Of a DNA stretch of 12,793 nucleotides, positions 1 through 6,441 are shown piece by piece. The stretch is taken from contig QEUW01000250.1 of assembly GCA_003577005.1 (NCBI GenBank), positions 1-12,793 on the forward strand, given 5' to 3'. Below the pieces are notes generated by a model that had not been told where the DNA came from, ran no database searches, and worked only from the letters and a program-made list of their open reading frames with translations. The stretch comes from Chloroflexota bacterium (lineage in GTDB: Bacteria > Chloroflexota > Anaerolineae > Caldilineales > Caldilineaceae). Position 1 is the first letter of the stretch. Every line of letters begins with the position of its first letter. The translations under genes and the position numbers were made by a program.

Positions 1-483
1 ATCGACGAAACCTATGACCGGGTGGTGGACCAGCTCTGGCCGATCCTGGATTCATATGTGTGGACCGAGTTTGCCGATCCTGCTGCGCTGGGCCGCCATC
101 GCCGGGTGACGATGCAACGCTTTCTCGCCGATTATGAGGCAGGGCGCAGCCAGGGCCGCTACGCTGCCGGCGAGTTACCCGTGCTGGACTTTGCCGATAA
201 CCAGTTCGACCTGGCGCTCTGTTCACACCTGCTCTTTCTCTATTCGGAGCAGCTTTCGTACGAGTTTCATCTGGCAGCGGTCACAGAGATGTGCCGGGTC
301 GCCCGTCAGGTGCGGATCTTCCCGCTGCTCGACCTGGCAGTGCAGCCGTCATGTCACCTTGCCCCACTCCAGGCAGACCTTGCGGCGCAGGGCTATCAAG
401 TTGCGATTGTGCCGGTGGATTACGAGTTTCAGCGCGGCGGCAATCGGATGATGGTGGTTTCTGCTAAGGCGGTAGACAGGTAG
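1..483 (+). CDS. SAM-dependent methyltransferase, C-terminal part (5' end outside window)
   Basis: The reading frame is open from base 1, so the N-terminal half, including the SAM-binding glycine-rich loop, lies upstream; 160 codons are present. The visible part fits the second half of a class I SAM-dependent methyltransferase: a motif like LPVLDFADNQFDLALCSHLL (acidic strand before a FDLAL strand, typical after the SAM pocket), then HLAAVTEMCRVARQ, a helix like those in the UbiE/Methyltransf_11 fold, then the strand VRIFPLLDL. The end, EFQRGGNRMMVV, resembles the last strands of small bacterial methyltransferases. The substrate cannot be read from the sequence. The TAG stop (481-483) lies inside the left arm of a perfect inverted repeat. 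The first internal GTG (base 22) is not the real start, because the frame continues upstream in the same register. The fold is fairly secure; the exact family is uncertain. Confidence 0.72.
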   Translation: MDETYDRVVDQLWPILDSYVWTEFADPAALGRHRRVTMQRFLADYEAGRSQGRYAAGELPVLDFADNQFDLALCSHLLFLYSEQLSYEFHLAAVTEMCRVARQVRIFPLLDLAVQPSCHLAPLQADLAAQGYQVAIVPVDYEFQRGGNRMMVVSAKAVDR

Positions 484-515
484 ACAGGTTTTCGCTACCT
501 GTCTACCTGTCTACC
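471..515. repeat. Perfect 19-bp inverted repeat built of GGTAGACA octamers
   Basis: The left arm (471-489) is two copies of GGTAGACA plus GGT. The right arm (497-515) is its exact reverse complement, and the loop is 7 nt (490-496). In RNA this makes a 19-bp stem that begins within the last codons of the methyltransferase and includes its stop codon. No T-run follows (the next bases are TACTACCACG), so it is not a classical intrinsic terminator. The trpG ribosome binding site (AAAGGAG, 528-534) begins 12 nt after the stem. It could limit read-through, protect mRNA ends, or simply be a dispersed repeat. Confidence 0.9.
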
Positions 516-540
516 TACTACCACGACAAAGGAGCAATAC

Positions 541-1107
541 ATGATCGCCGTAATCGACAATTACGACAGTTTCACCTACAATTTGGTACAGTTCCTGGGG
601 GAGATCGGCGCACAGGATATCCGGGTCTGGCGCAACGATCAGATCGAGGTGGAGGAGTTGGCCGACCTGCGGCCCAGCCACATTGTCATCAGCCCTGGCC
701 CCGGCACCCCTGAGAAGGACAGCGGCATCAGCAACGATGTGATCCGCCTGCTCGGTGAGCAGACGCCGATCCTCGGGGTTTGCCTGGGGCAACAGTGCAT
801 TGGCCACGTCTTTGGCGGCCAGGTGGTGCGGGCGCCGCGGCTCATGCACGGCAAGGTCAGCCCGATCCATCATAATGGTGAGGGGGTCTTTGAAGGTCTG
901 CCCAGCCCGCTTACGGCTACCCGGTACCACAGCCTGATCGTGCAGGAGCCACTGCCCGCTGTGCTCGAAGCCACCGCCCGCACCGCCGAAGGCGAATTGA
1001 TGGGTCTGCGCCACAGGACGCTCCCTATTATCGGTGTTCAGTTTCACCCCGAGAGCATCCTAACGGAGTACGGGCGAGAAATGTTGAAGAATTTTGTGAG
1101 GATGTGA
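541..1107 (+). CDS. trpG: Anthranilate synthase glutamine amidotransferase subunit (TrpG/PabA type)
   Basis: Class I glutamine amidotransferase that hydrolyses glutamine and passes ammonia to the chorismate-binding subunit (TrpE, not in this window) to make anthranilate. The 188-residue length is normal for a stand-alone subunit. The N-terminus, IDNYDSFTYNLVQFLGE, is diagnostic of TrpG/PabA. PGPGTP (residues 52-57) forms the oxyanion region. The catalytic triad is Cys81 in GVCLGQQ and His169/Glu171 in QFHPES. The motif reads LGQQ where most members have LGHQ. The ATG start has a strong AAAGGAG seven bases upstream. The stop overlaps the next gene by 4 bp. A PabA role in folate synthesis, or a shared role, cannot be excluded from sequence, but trpD, trpC and trpF nearby favour TrpG. 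Confidence 0.95.
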   Translation: MIAVIDNYDSFTYNLVQFLGEIGAQDIRVWRNDQIEVEELADLRPSHIVISPGPGTPEKDSGISNDVIRLLGEQTPILGVCLGQQCIGHVFGGQVVRAPRLMHGKVSPIHHNGEGVFEGLPSPLTATRYHSLIVQEPLPAVLEATARTAEGELMGLRHRTLPIIGVQFHPESILTEYGREMLKNFVRM

Positions 1108-2126
1108 GATTGGAGATCACGACCAGCATCCACCGCTACCTCACCACTGCCCCGACCAGCCACTTTGTCGGCCAGGAGGTGCAGATGCTCGGCCATTGGG
1201 AGGGCCACGACAATCTGTTGTGGCGGGTGGAGCAGCGCGGACAAGAAGCAGTGGTCAAGCTTTTTCTGGACGCAGGGCAGGCGCGCGGCCGCCGCCAGTA
1301 TGATGCCCACGAGCGCTTTGCGCCCTTTGGTATCGCCCCGCGGCCACTCTGGTTTGACCGCTACCCTGAAGGGTTGTCGCGCCAGGTGCTGGTCTATCTC
1401 TGGATGCCCGGCGAACCACTCGACCTAGCCGATACTCGCCAGAGGGTGGCGCTAGCGCGAAGTGTCGCTCAACTCCACAACGGTGACCCGGCGGAGGTAC
1501 GCCGCTTTTGCCCACACCCGGTCAACCTGGATTATTTCTGGCGAGTACTGTCTGGGAGCATCCCGCCGCTGCAACAGTGGCTGGCGGATCAACGGACCCG
1601 TGCGCTGCGCCAGCTCTTCGACCGGCTGGCCATGCAGGCGCAGACGCTGGTGGAGGCGAGTCTGCCCCTCTGGCAGGCTACACCGCCAACGCCTGTCCAC
1701 GGCGATCTACGGTCTGAGAATCTCATCGACAGTTTTGGTGTAGCCGTCTTACTCGACTGGGAGATGTTCGGCCTGGGCGACCCGGCGTTGGACGTTGCAA
1801 GCTTCTTGCACCTCAGCCAGGATGTGCTGGCAACAGATGCCGCCGAAGCATGGCTCGACCACTACCTGGCCGGTTTTGACCAGCCGGGTCTCCGCCAGCG
1901 TATCGACAGCTATCGGGTGCTCCTGCCCTTCCAGGACGTCTGCTTCTTGCTCAACGGGCTGCGCGAGCACCTGCACCAGCCAGTCGAGAGTGATGAGATC
2001 ACGACTGCACTACCGTTTTTGTCGGCTACCCTGTCCGCCGCACTAAACCGGGCGGCAACGGAGCTAAATATCGACATGCCGGACGATCAAGTCGCCCGCG
2101 ACATTGAGGCGTTGTTATCTACGTGA
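1104..2126 (+). CDS. Phosphotransferase of the APH (aminoglycoside/choline kinase) fold
   Basis: A 340-residue soluble kinase-fold protein. An N-lobe lysine (K52 in EAVVKLF) is the likely ATP-anchoring residue. The catalytic loop is VHGDLRSENL, with Asp201 as catalytic base and Asn206. The metal-binding equivalent of DFG is DWE (Asp218-Glu220), followed by GDPALDVASF, the usual APH continuation. These motifs place it in the APH family (PF01636), which phosphorylates small molecules such as aminoglycosides, choline, homoserine or sugars. The substrate is not evident. The GTG start lies inside the trpG stop (GTGA, 4-bp overlap), so it is probably translationally coupled to trpG. That makes a metabolic or housekeeping role as plausible as drug resistance. 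A GAGG lies only 2 nt before the start. Family is confident; function is open. Confidence 0.88.
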   Translation: MRLEITTSIHRYLTTAPTSHFVGQEVQMLGHWEGHDNLLWRVEQRGQEAVVKLFLDAGQARGRRQYDAHERFAPFGIAPRPLWFDRYPEGLSRQVLVYLWMPGEPLDLADTRQRVALARSVAQLHNGDPAEVRRFCPHPVNLDYFWRVLSGSIPPLQQWLADQRTRALRQLFDRLAMQAQTLVEASLPLWQATPPTPVHGDLRSENLIDSFGVAVLLDWEMFGLGDPALDVASFLHLSQDVLATDAAEAWLDHYLAGFDQPGLRQRIDSYRVLLPFQDVCFLLNGLREHLHQPVESDEITTALPFLSATLSAALNRAATELNIDMPDDQVARDIEALLST

Positions 2127-2276
2127 TACAACCCTTCTAAAATAACAAAGGCTTGAGACGACAACCGGCCAAGCGCCTATCCGAGTAACTCTGCGGCTGA
2201 GCCGATTCGCCGGTGTAGCGGCCCGACTCGCAACGTAGTTCGGATGGGTCCTGAGACCATCATGCACCCGGCTCGA

Positions 2277-2304
2277 CATTCCACATTCCACATTCTGCAT
2301 TCGA
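2277..2304. repeat. Four tandem heptamers (CATTCCA type) before trpD
   Basis: Four consecutive 7-bp units: CATTCCA, CATTCCA, CATTCTG, CATTCGA. They end directly in front of the trpD ribosome binding site (GGGGGAA, 2308-2314) and occupy the 3' end of the 191-bp APH-trpD gap. The unit length matches the heptameric short tandem repeats at other positions in this window, but the sequence is different. Confidence 0.85.
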
Positions 2305-2317
2305 TACGGGGGAACCT

Positions 2318-3352
2318 ATGACGCAGAGCGCCATCCAACAAGTGATTCACCAACTGTTCAGCCACCAAGACTTGACTGTCGAACAGGCCGACGCGGCCAT
2401 GAGCGAGATCATGGAGGGAGAGGCCACGCCGGCGCAGATCGGTGCGTTTCTCGCTGCGCTGCGCATGAAGGGCGAAACGGTGGACGAGATCACCGGTTGC
2501 GCCCGGGCGATGAAGCGGAGCGCCGTGCCCGTGCGCCCGGCCATCGGCGACGCCATGCTCGTCGACACTTGCGGCACCGGCGGCGATGGCACACACACTT
2601 TTAATATTAGCACCGCAGCGGCCTTTGTCGTCGCCGGTCACGGCATCAAGGTTGCCAAGCATGGCAACCGTTCGGTGAGCAGCAAGTGCGGCAGCGCCGA
2701 CGTGCTCATGGCGCTGGGCGCCAACATCCAACTGACGCCGGAGCAGGCGGCCGAGTGCATCGAAGAGGTGGGCATCGCCTTTCTCTTTGCGCCGATCTAC
2801 CACCCGGCCATGCGCCACGCCATTGGCCCGCGGCGTGAATTGTCGGCGCGCACGGTCTTCAACATCCTCGGCCCGCTCACCAATCCGGCCAACGCCACCA
2901 ACCAGGTCATCGGCGTCTACGACCCGCGCCTGACCGAGACAATGGCGCAGGTGCTCAACCAGATGGGCAGCCGCGCCGCCTTTGTCGTCCACGGTGCGGA
3001 TGGGCTGGACGAGTTGAGCGTCACAGGTATCAACCGGGTCAGCCATCTCGACGGCGGCAAGGTCCAGAGCTTTCACCTGGACCCCACCGAGTTGGGTATT
3101 GCACGTGCCACGGTCGCCGACCTGGCCGGTGGCGATGCTGAAGAGAATGCAGCGTTGGTGCGGGGCGTGCTCAGCGGCGAGACCCACGGCCCCAAGCGCG
3201 ATGCGGTGATCCTCAATGCGGCGGCCGCTCTCAGCACCGACTGCGGCGACTGGAACACCGGTCTCGAAGGCGCCCGGGCCAGCATCGACAGCGGCGCAGC
3301 CTTACGCGTGCTGGATGCGTTTGTGGCGAAGACGCAAGGTTACGCGAAATAG
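2318..3352 (+). CDS. trpD: Anthranilate phosphoribosyltransferase
   Basis: Transfers the phosphoribosyl group of PRPP to anthranilate, the second dedicated step of tryptophan synthesis; cytosolic. The 344 residues match the family length. Diagnostic motifs appear in order: the PRPP glycine loop TCGTGGD (84-90), KHGNRSVSSKCGSAD (114-128), HPAMRHAIG (162-170) for anthranilate binding, RTVFNILGPLTNP (178-190), and HGADGLDE (225-232), whose Asp231-Glu232 pair binds Mg2+. The segment ELSARTVFN has Ser where most homologues have Gly (ELGxRTxFN), a minor variation. The ATG start is preceded by GGGGGAA at good distance. A 191-bp gap with a heptamer repeat separates it from the upstream kinase gene, and about 210 bp of repeat-bearing DNA follows before hicB. 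Confidence 0.97.
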   Translation: MTQSAIQQVIHQLFSHQDLTVEQADAAMSEIMEGEATPAQIGAFLAALRMKGETVDEITGCARAMKRSAVPVRPAIGDAMLVDTCGTGGDGTHTFNISTAAAFVVAGHGIKVAKHGNRSVSSKCGSADVLMALGANIQLTPEQAAECIEEVGIAFLFAPIYHPAMRHAIGPRRELSARTVFNILGPLTNPANATNQVIGVYDPRLTETMAQVLNQMGSRAAFVVHGADGLDELSVTGINRVSHLDGGKVQSFHLDPTELGIARATVADLAGGDAEENAALVRGVLSGETHGPKRDAVILNAAAALSTDCGDWNTGLEGARASIDSGAALRVLDAFVAKTQGYAK

Positions 3353-3392
3353 TTCCTGACCGATGAAAAGTCTTTACAAAATCCAAAAGCAA

Positions 3393-3465
3393 TTCACAGA
3401 GGGCACAGAGAAGACACGGAGAACACAGAGGTAGTTCTCCGTGCAAACACAGTGAGATCTGTGAA
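3393..3465. repeat. CACAGAG-type repeat cluster with nested hairpin after trpD
   Basis: Several copies of a CACAGAG/CACGGAG-like unit occur in a row. A perfect 10-bp stem (3415-3424 with 3434-3443, arm CACGGAGAAC, 9-nt loop) is nested inside an outer 8-bp pair (TTCACAGA 3393-3400 with TCTGTGAA 3458-3465). The same CACAGAG unit recurs after aroC at 10609-10646, so it is a dispersed repeat family of this genome. No T-run follows, so terminator function is not supported. Confidence 0.82.
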
Positions 3466-3564
3466 CCGCTGTTGATTCTGACTTGTCCAGCTTAGGGATT
3501 GAAAATCTGCCCGTACTCCGTATCCATTCTCTGCAAACCCGGTATCCCGATAAGGGAGGAAGTA

Positions 3565-3759
3565 GTGGTCAAGACCTTCAAGATCATCGTCGAAAAACAT
3601 GAGGATGGGTATGTTGCCTATCCAATTGGGATAAGCGGTGTGGTCGTGGCTCAGGGCGACACCTATGAGGATGCCTTGGCTGATGTAAAATCGGCGATTG
3701 CGTTCCATATCGAGACATTTGGCGATGAGATCCTTTCGGGGATACACGCACACTGCTGA
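3565..3759 (+). CDS. hicB: HicB-family antitoxin-like protein, possibly C-terminally altered
   Basis: A 64-residue protein with the small HicB beta-alpha fold: VKTFKIIVEKHEDGYVAYPIGISGVV-type strands, then the GDTYEDALADVKSAI helix, a very typical HicB signature, then FHIETFG. HicB proteins neutralise the HicA mRNA-cleaving toxin and often autoregulate their operon. No separate DNA-binding domain is visible. GTG at 3565 is chosen because GGGAGGA (3554-3560) sits just upstream and translation from it gives the canonical family start; the longer frame from 3499 adds residues without family character. The C-terminus (SGIHAHC) does not look like the usual continuation of the family, so the gene may have lost its last codons by the same event that truncated the following toxin gene. 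It lies between trpD and trpC. Confidence 0.8.
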   Translation: MVKTFKIIVEKHEDGYVAYPIGISGVVVAQGDTYEDALADVKSAIAFHIETFGDEILSGIHAHC

Positions 3760-3761
3760 CC

Positions 3762-3863
3762 ATGCGGAACTATTACCTTATCAAAGGCTCGACCCTACGT
3801 ATGATCCTGAATCAGGCTGAGATTCCACAGAGTGAATTCTTGGCCGCCTACGAGGAAAGTTAA
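3762..3863 (+). pseudogene. Remnant of a HicA toxin gene (C-terminal 33 codons)
   Basis: A 33-codon frame begins 2 bp after the hicB stop. Its second half, KGSTLRMILNQAEIPQSEFL, follows the C-terminal pattern of HicA toxins (K-x-G-T-L-R-x-I-L-x-Q-A-x-I-x-x-x-E-F-L). The N-terminal part of HicA, with the G-S-H motif carrying the catalytic histidine, is absent, so the product cannot be an active toxin of the known type. The order hicB then hicA is a known arrangement. No ribosome binding site is evident before its ATG, so it may not be translated. It ends 4 bp before trpC, and its last codons (GAGGAAAG) supply the trpC ribosome binding site. The assignment rests on about 20 residues and needs a profile search. 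Confidence 0.55.
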
Positions 3864-3867
3864 TGCG

Positions 3868-4713
3868 ATGAAACCTTCCCAACTGGATATTACCAAACAC
3901 AAGGGCGAAGTGCTCGACAAGATCATGGCCTGGAAGCGCGAGGAAGTGCCCAAACAGATGGAGCAGGCGCCGCTGGCGCAGGTGAAGGCCTTTGCCCAAC
4001 TGGCTCCGCCTCCGCTTGATTTTGCTGGCGCACTGACGGCGCAGAAAGGAGCTAGCCTCATCGCCGAGGTCAAGCGCGCCAGCCCCTCGAAAGGCTTGAT
4101 CGCCCAGGATTGGGACCCGGCACTGATCGGCGAAACCTATGCGCGCAACGGCGCCGCGGCCATCTCATGCCTGACCGACAAGCGCTTCTTCCAGGGCGAA
4201 CTGGAATATCTGACTGCGATCAGAGAGCGCCTGCGCAAGATCAAGCGAGAAGTGCCGGTGTTGCGCAAGGATTTTATCTATCACGAGTATCAGGTCCACG
4301 AGGCGCGCATGGCCGGGGCAGATGCCCTGCTGCTCATCGTCGCCGTACTCAGTGACAACGAATTGCGCGAGCTCTACCAGTTGACCTACAGTCTGGGCAT
4401 GCAGGCGCTGGTCGAGGTGCATGACGAAGCGGAAGTCGAACGAGCGCTGGCGGTGGATGCCCGCATCATCGGCGTCAACAATCGCGACCTGCGCACCTTC
4501 CAGGTAGACATGGAGACGACGGCACGCATGCGCGCCCTGCTCCCACCGGGCAAGGTGGTGGTGGGCGAAAGCGGCATCCGCACCGCCGAAGATGTGCGCC
4601 GCATGGCCGAGATGGGCTGCGACGCTATCCTCGTAGGCGAAACCTTCTGCAAACTGCGCCAGAAGGAGCGCGCAGCGAAGGTGAAGGAATTTGTCGAGGC
4701 GGGGAGAAGATGA
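3868..4713 (+). CDS. trpC: Indole-3-glycerol phosphate synthase
   Basis: TIM-barrel enzyme that closes and decarboxylates carboxyphenylamino-deoxyribulose phosphate to indole-3-glycerol phosphate. The 281 residues are near family length. Catalytic residues are all visible: Lys69 in AEVKRASPSKG, Lys134 in VLRKDFI, Glu183 in LVEVHDE, Asn204 in GVNNRDL, and Glu234-Ser235 in VGESGI. The phosphate site near the end reads ILVGETFCK. ATG at 3868 is chosen because AGGAAAG lies 9-10 bases upstream and the protein then starts at a normal N-terminal helix; an in-frame GTG at 3832 lies inside the preceding hicA remnant. The gene is monofunctional: trpF is a separate gene 2.3 kb downstream. The stop is followed by a 138-bp spacer made largely of GGAGATT repeats. 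Confidence 0.97.
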   Translation: MKPSQLDITKHKGEVLDKIMAWKREEVPKQMEQAPLAQVKAFAQLAPPPLDFAGALTAQKGASLIAEVKRASPSKGLIAQDWDPALIGETYARNGAAAISCLTDKRFFQGELEYLTAIRERLRKIKREVPVLRKDFIYHEYQVHEARMAGADALLLIVAVLSDNELRELYQLTYSLGMQALVEVHDEAEVERALAVDARIIGVNNRDLRTFQVDMETTARMRALLPPGKVVVGESGIRTAEDVRRMAEMGCDAILVGETFCKLRQKERAAKVKEFVEAGRR

Positions 4714-4731
4714 TAAGCGTCTGAGAAGACT

Positions 4732-4826
4732 GGAGATTCGAGGAGATTCTGGAGATTTAAGGGAGTTGGAGAAATTGGCGGCCCTGGCAAATCTCCCTCA
4801 ATCTCCTCAAATCCCCACAATCTCCC
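4732..4826. repeat. GGAGATT / AATCTCC inverted repeat array between trpC and the decarboxylase
   Basis: Three GGAGATT units start at 4732, 4742 and 4751. After about 32 bp come four complementary units, AATCTCC (4790), AATCTCC (4800), AATCCCC (4810) and AATCTCC (4820), spaced exactly 10 bp. The two sets are inverted, so the transcript could form a long imperfect hairpin in several registers. The array fills most of the 138-bp gap. No T-run follows. A weak AAAAGG at 4832-4837 lies 14 nt from the next start, so the downstream gene lacks a good ribosome binding site. Confidence 0.85.
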
Positions 4827-4851
4827 CAAGTAGAAAAGGCTATCAACACAC

Positions 4852-6330
4852 ATGGACGCCCAAAGCTACCACATGACGTCCGACGAGTTTCGCCGGTGGG
4901 GTTATGCGCTGGTGGACTGGATCGCCGGGTATCAGGAGCGCGTTGAATCGTTCCCAGTCTCATCACAGGTGCAGCCGGGCGAGATTTATGGGGCGCTTCC
5001 GGCCTCACCGCCAGCACAGGGCGAACCGTTTGACGCCATCCTGGCCGATGTGGAACGCGTCATCTTGCCGGGGATCACCCACTGGCAATCGCCCAACTTT
5101 TTTGCCTTCTTTCCGGCCAATGCGTCGGGGCCGGCGATCTTGGGCGACCTGCTCTCCTCTGGGCTGGGTGTGCAGGGCATGTTGTGGGCCACCAGCCCAG
5201 CCTGCACCGAGTTGGAAACGCTCATGCTGGACTGGCTGGTGGAGATGCTCGACCTGCCGCGCGCTTTTCATTCCTCCAGCGCCGGCGGCGGCGTGATCCA
5301 GGATTCGGCGTCGAGCGCGGCGCTCTGTGCGCTGCTGGCAGCGCGTGAGCGGGCCACCAACCTTGCCAGCAACCGGCAGGGCTGCGACGGCAAACTCGTC
5401 GCCTATACCTCGAATCAGGCCCACTCCTCGATTGAAAAAGCCGTCAAGATTGCCGGATTGGGCAGCGCCAACTTGCGCCTCATCGAGGTGGACGAGACCT
5501 TCGCCCTGCGTCCCGACCGTCTGGCCGCGGCCATCGACGACGACCGGCGTGCGGGGTTGACGCCCTGTTTTGTCTGCGCCACGGTAGGTACCACCTCGTC
5601 CACGGCGCTGGACCCTCTGCCGGCGATCGGGCGCATCTGCTGCAACTACGGGGTATGGCTCCACGTGGACGCCGCTATGGCCGGTACGGCTGCGCTCTGC
5701 CCGGAGTTCCGTTACATCCACGAGGGGCTGGAATACGCTGACAGCTACTGTTTCAACCCGCACAAGTGGATGTTTACCAATTTTGACTGCGATGCCTTCT
5801 ATGTAACAGACCGGACGGCGCTGGTCAACGCCTTGAGCATCCTGCCCGAATATCTGCGCAACCAGGCCACCCAGTCGGGCCAGGTGATCGACTACCGCGA
5901 CTGGCAGATCCCGCTGGGGCGGCGCTTCCGGGCGCTCAAACTCTGGTTTGTGATCCGCCACTATGGGGTCGAGGGGCTGCAACACCACATCCGCCGCCAT
6001 GTCGAACTGGCGCAACAATTTGCCCGCTGGGTGGAGGCCGATGAGTGTTTTGAACTGGCCGCCCCGGCGCCGCTCAACCTGGTCTGCTTCCGGCGCCGGG
6101 GCGGCGAGGAAGCCAACCAGCGGTTGCTGGATACGCTCAACCGCAGCGGTGCGCTCTATCTCACCCACACCAGGCTGGCGGAAAAACTCACCCTGCGCAT
6201 GAGCATCGGCCAGACCTACACCGAGTTGCGCCATGTTGAGGCGGCGTGGCAAGTGGTCCGGACAACGGCCACTACACTTGAGCTTGATGAGGTGAGCGCT
6301 GGGCTGCGCTCCACGGCGGAGGATGTGTAG
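4852..6330 (+). CDS. PLP-dependent aromatic-L-amino-acid decarboxylase (group II)
   Basis: A 492-residue protein resembling animal and Pseudomonas aromatic-L-amino-acid decarboxylases along its whole length. Landmarks in order: N-terminal EFRRWGYALVDWIAGY; HWQSPNFFAFFPA; SPACTELETLMLDWL; His191, which stacks on PLP; Thr246 in CATVGTTSSTALDP; Asp273 in HVDAAMAG, which binds the pyridine nitrogen; and His304-Lys305 in FNPHKW, the Schiff-base lysine. Tyr334 in LPEYLRNQ matches the catalytic-loop tyrosine of true decarboxylases, rather than the Phe of aldehyde synthases. DYRDWQIPLGRRFRALKLW is almost identical in style to the animal enzyme. Expected reaction: L-Trp, Phe, Tyr or DOPA to the corresponding amine plus CO2. 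Position between trpC and trpF suggests tryptophan to tryptamine, which is an inference. The ATG lacks a clear ribosome binding site. Confidence 0.93.
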   Translation: MDAQSYHMTSDEFRRWGYALVDWIAGYQERVESFPVSSQVQPGEIYGALPASPPAQGEPFDAILADVERVILPGITHWQSPNFFAFFPANASGPAILGDLLSSGLGVQGMLWATSPACTELETLMLDWLVEMLDLPRAFHSSSAGGGVIQDSASSAALCALLAARERATNLASNRQGCDGKLVAYTSNQAHSSIEKAVKIAGLGSANLRLIEVDETFALRPDRLAAAIDDDRRAGLTPCFVCATVGTTSSTALDPLPAIGRICCNYGVWLHVDAAMAGTAALCPEFRYIHEGLEYADSYCFNPHKWMFTNFDCDAFYVTDRTALVNALSILPEYLRNQATQSGQVIDYRDWQIPLGRRFRALKLWFVIRHYGVEGLQHHIRRHVELAQQFARWVEADECFELAAPAPLNLVCFRRRGGEEANQRLLDTLNRSGALYLTHTRLAEKLTLRMSIGQTYTELRHVEAAWQVVRTTATTLELDEVSAGLRSTAEDV

Positions 6331-6354
6331 GCTGAAAATTCATCCAAATGACGG

Positions 6355-6383
6355 TTGAACCGTCTATGCTGCTGTGCTATACT
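6355..6383 (+). promoter_or_regulatory. Sigma70-type promoter with extended -10
   Basis: TTGAAC (6355-6360), a 17-bp spacer, then TATACT (6378-6383), with TGC immediately before the -10 forming an extended -10 element. It lies about 59 bp upstream of the nuclease-fold gene. Because that gene overlaps trpF, this would be an internal promoter giving trpF transcription independent of the upstream trp genes. Confidence 0.6.
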
Positions 6384-6441
6384 ACTGATGATTGGATATG
6401 CAGTGGCAGACATGTCCAAATAGACGGAAACAGAGTAAAAC

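Noticed and set aside
471..515. Intrinsic terminator of the methyltransferase gene
   Set aside because: A strong stem is present but no T-run follows, so it was annotated as an inverted repeat instead.
2160..2260. tRNA-like or T-box-like sequence before trpD
   Set aside because: The segment GCCGGTGTAGC and a GTTCGGAT stretch look tRNA-like, but no cloverleaf with acceptor, anticodon and T arms can be drawn.
2177..3187. Long open frame on the minus strand opposite trpD
   Set aside because: Antisense shadow of trpD with composition typical of shadows.
3499..3564. Longer hicB start at 3499
   Set aside because: The extra residues have no family similarity, and a strong GGGAGGA lies right before GTG 3565.
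5005..6252. Long open frame on the minus strand opposite the decarboxylase
   Set aside because: It lies wholly antisense to a gene with full family conservation and shows no recognisable domain; high G+C third positions create such frames.
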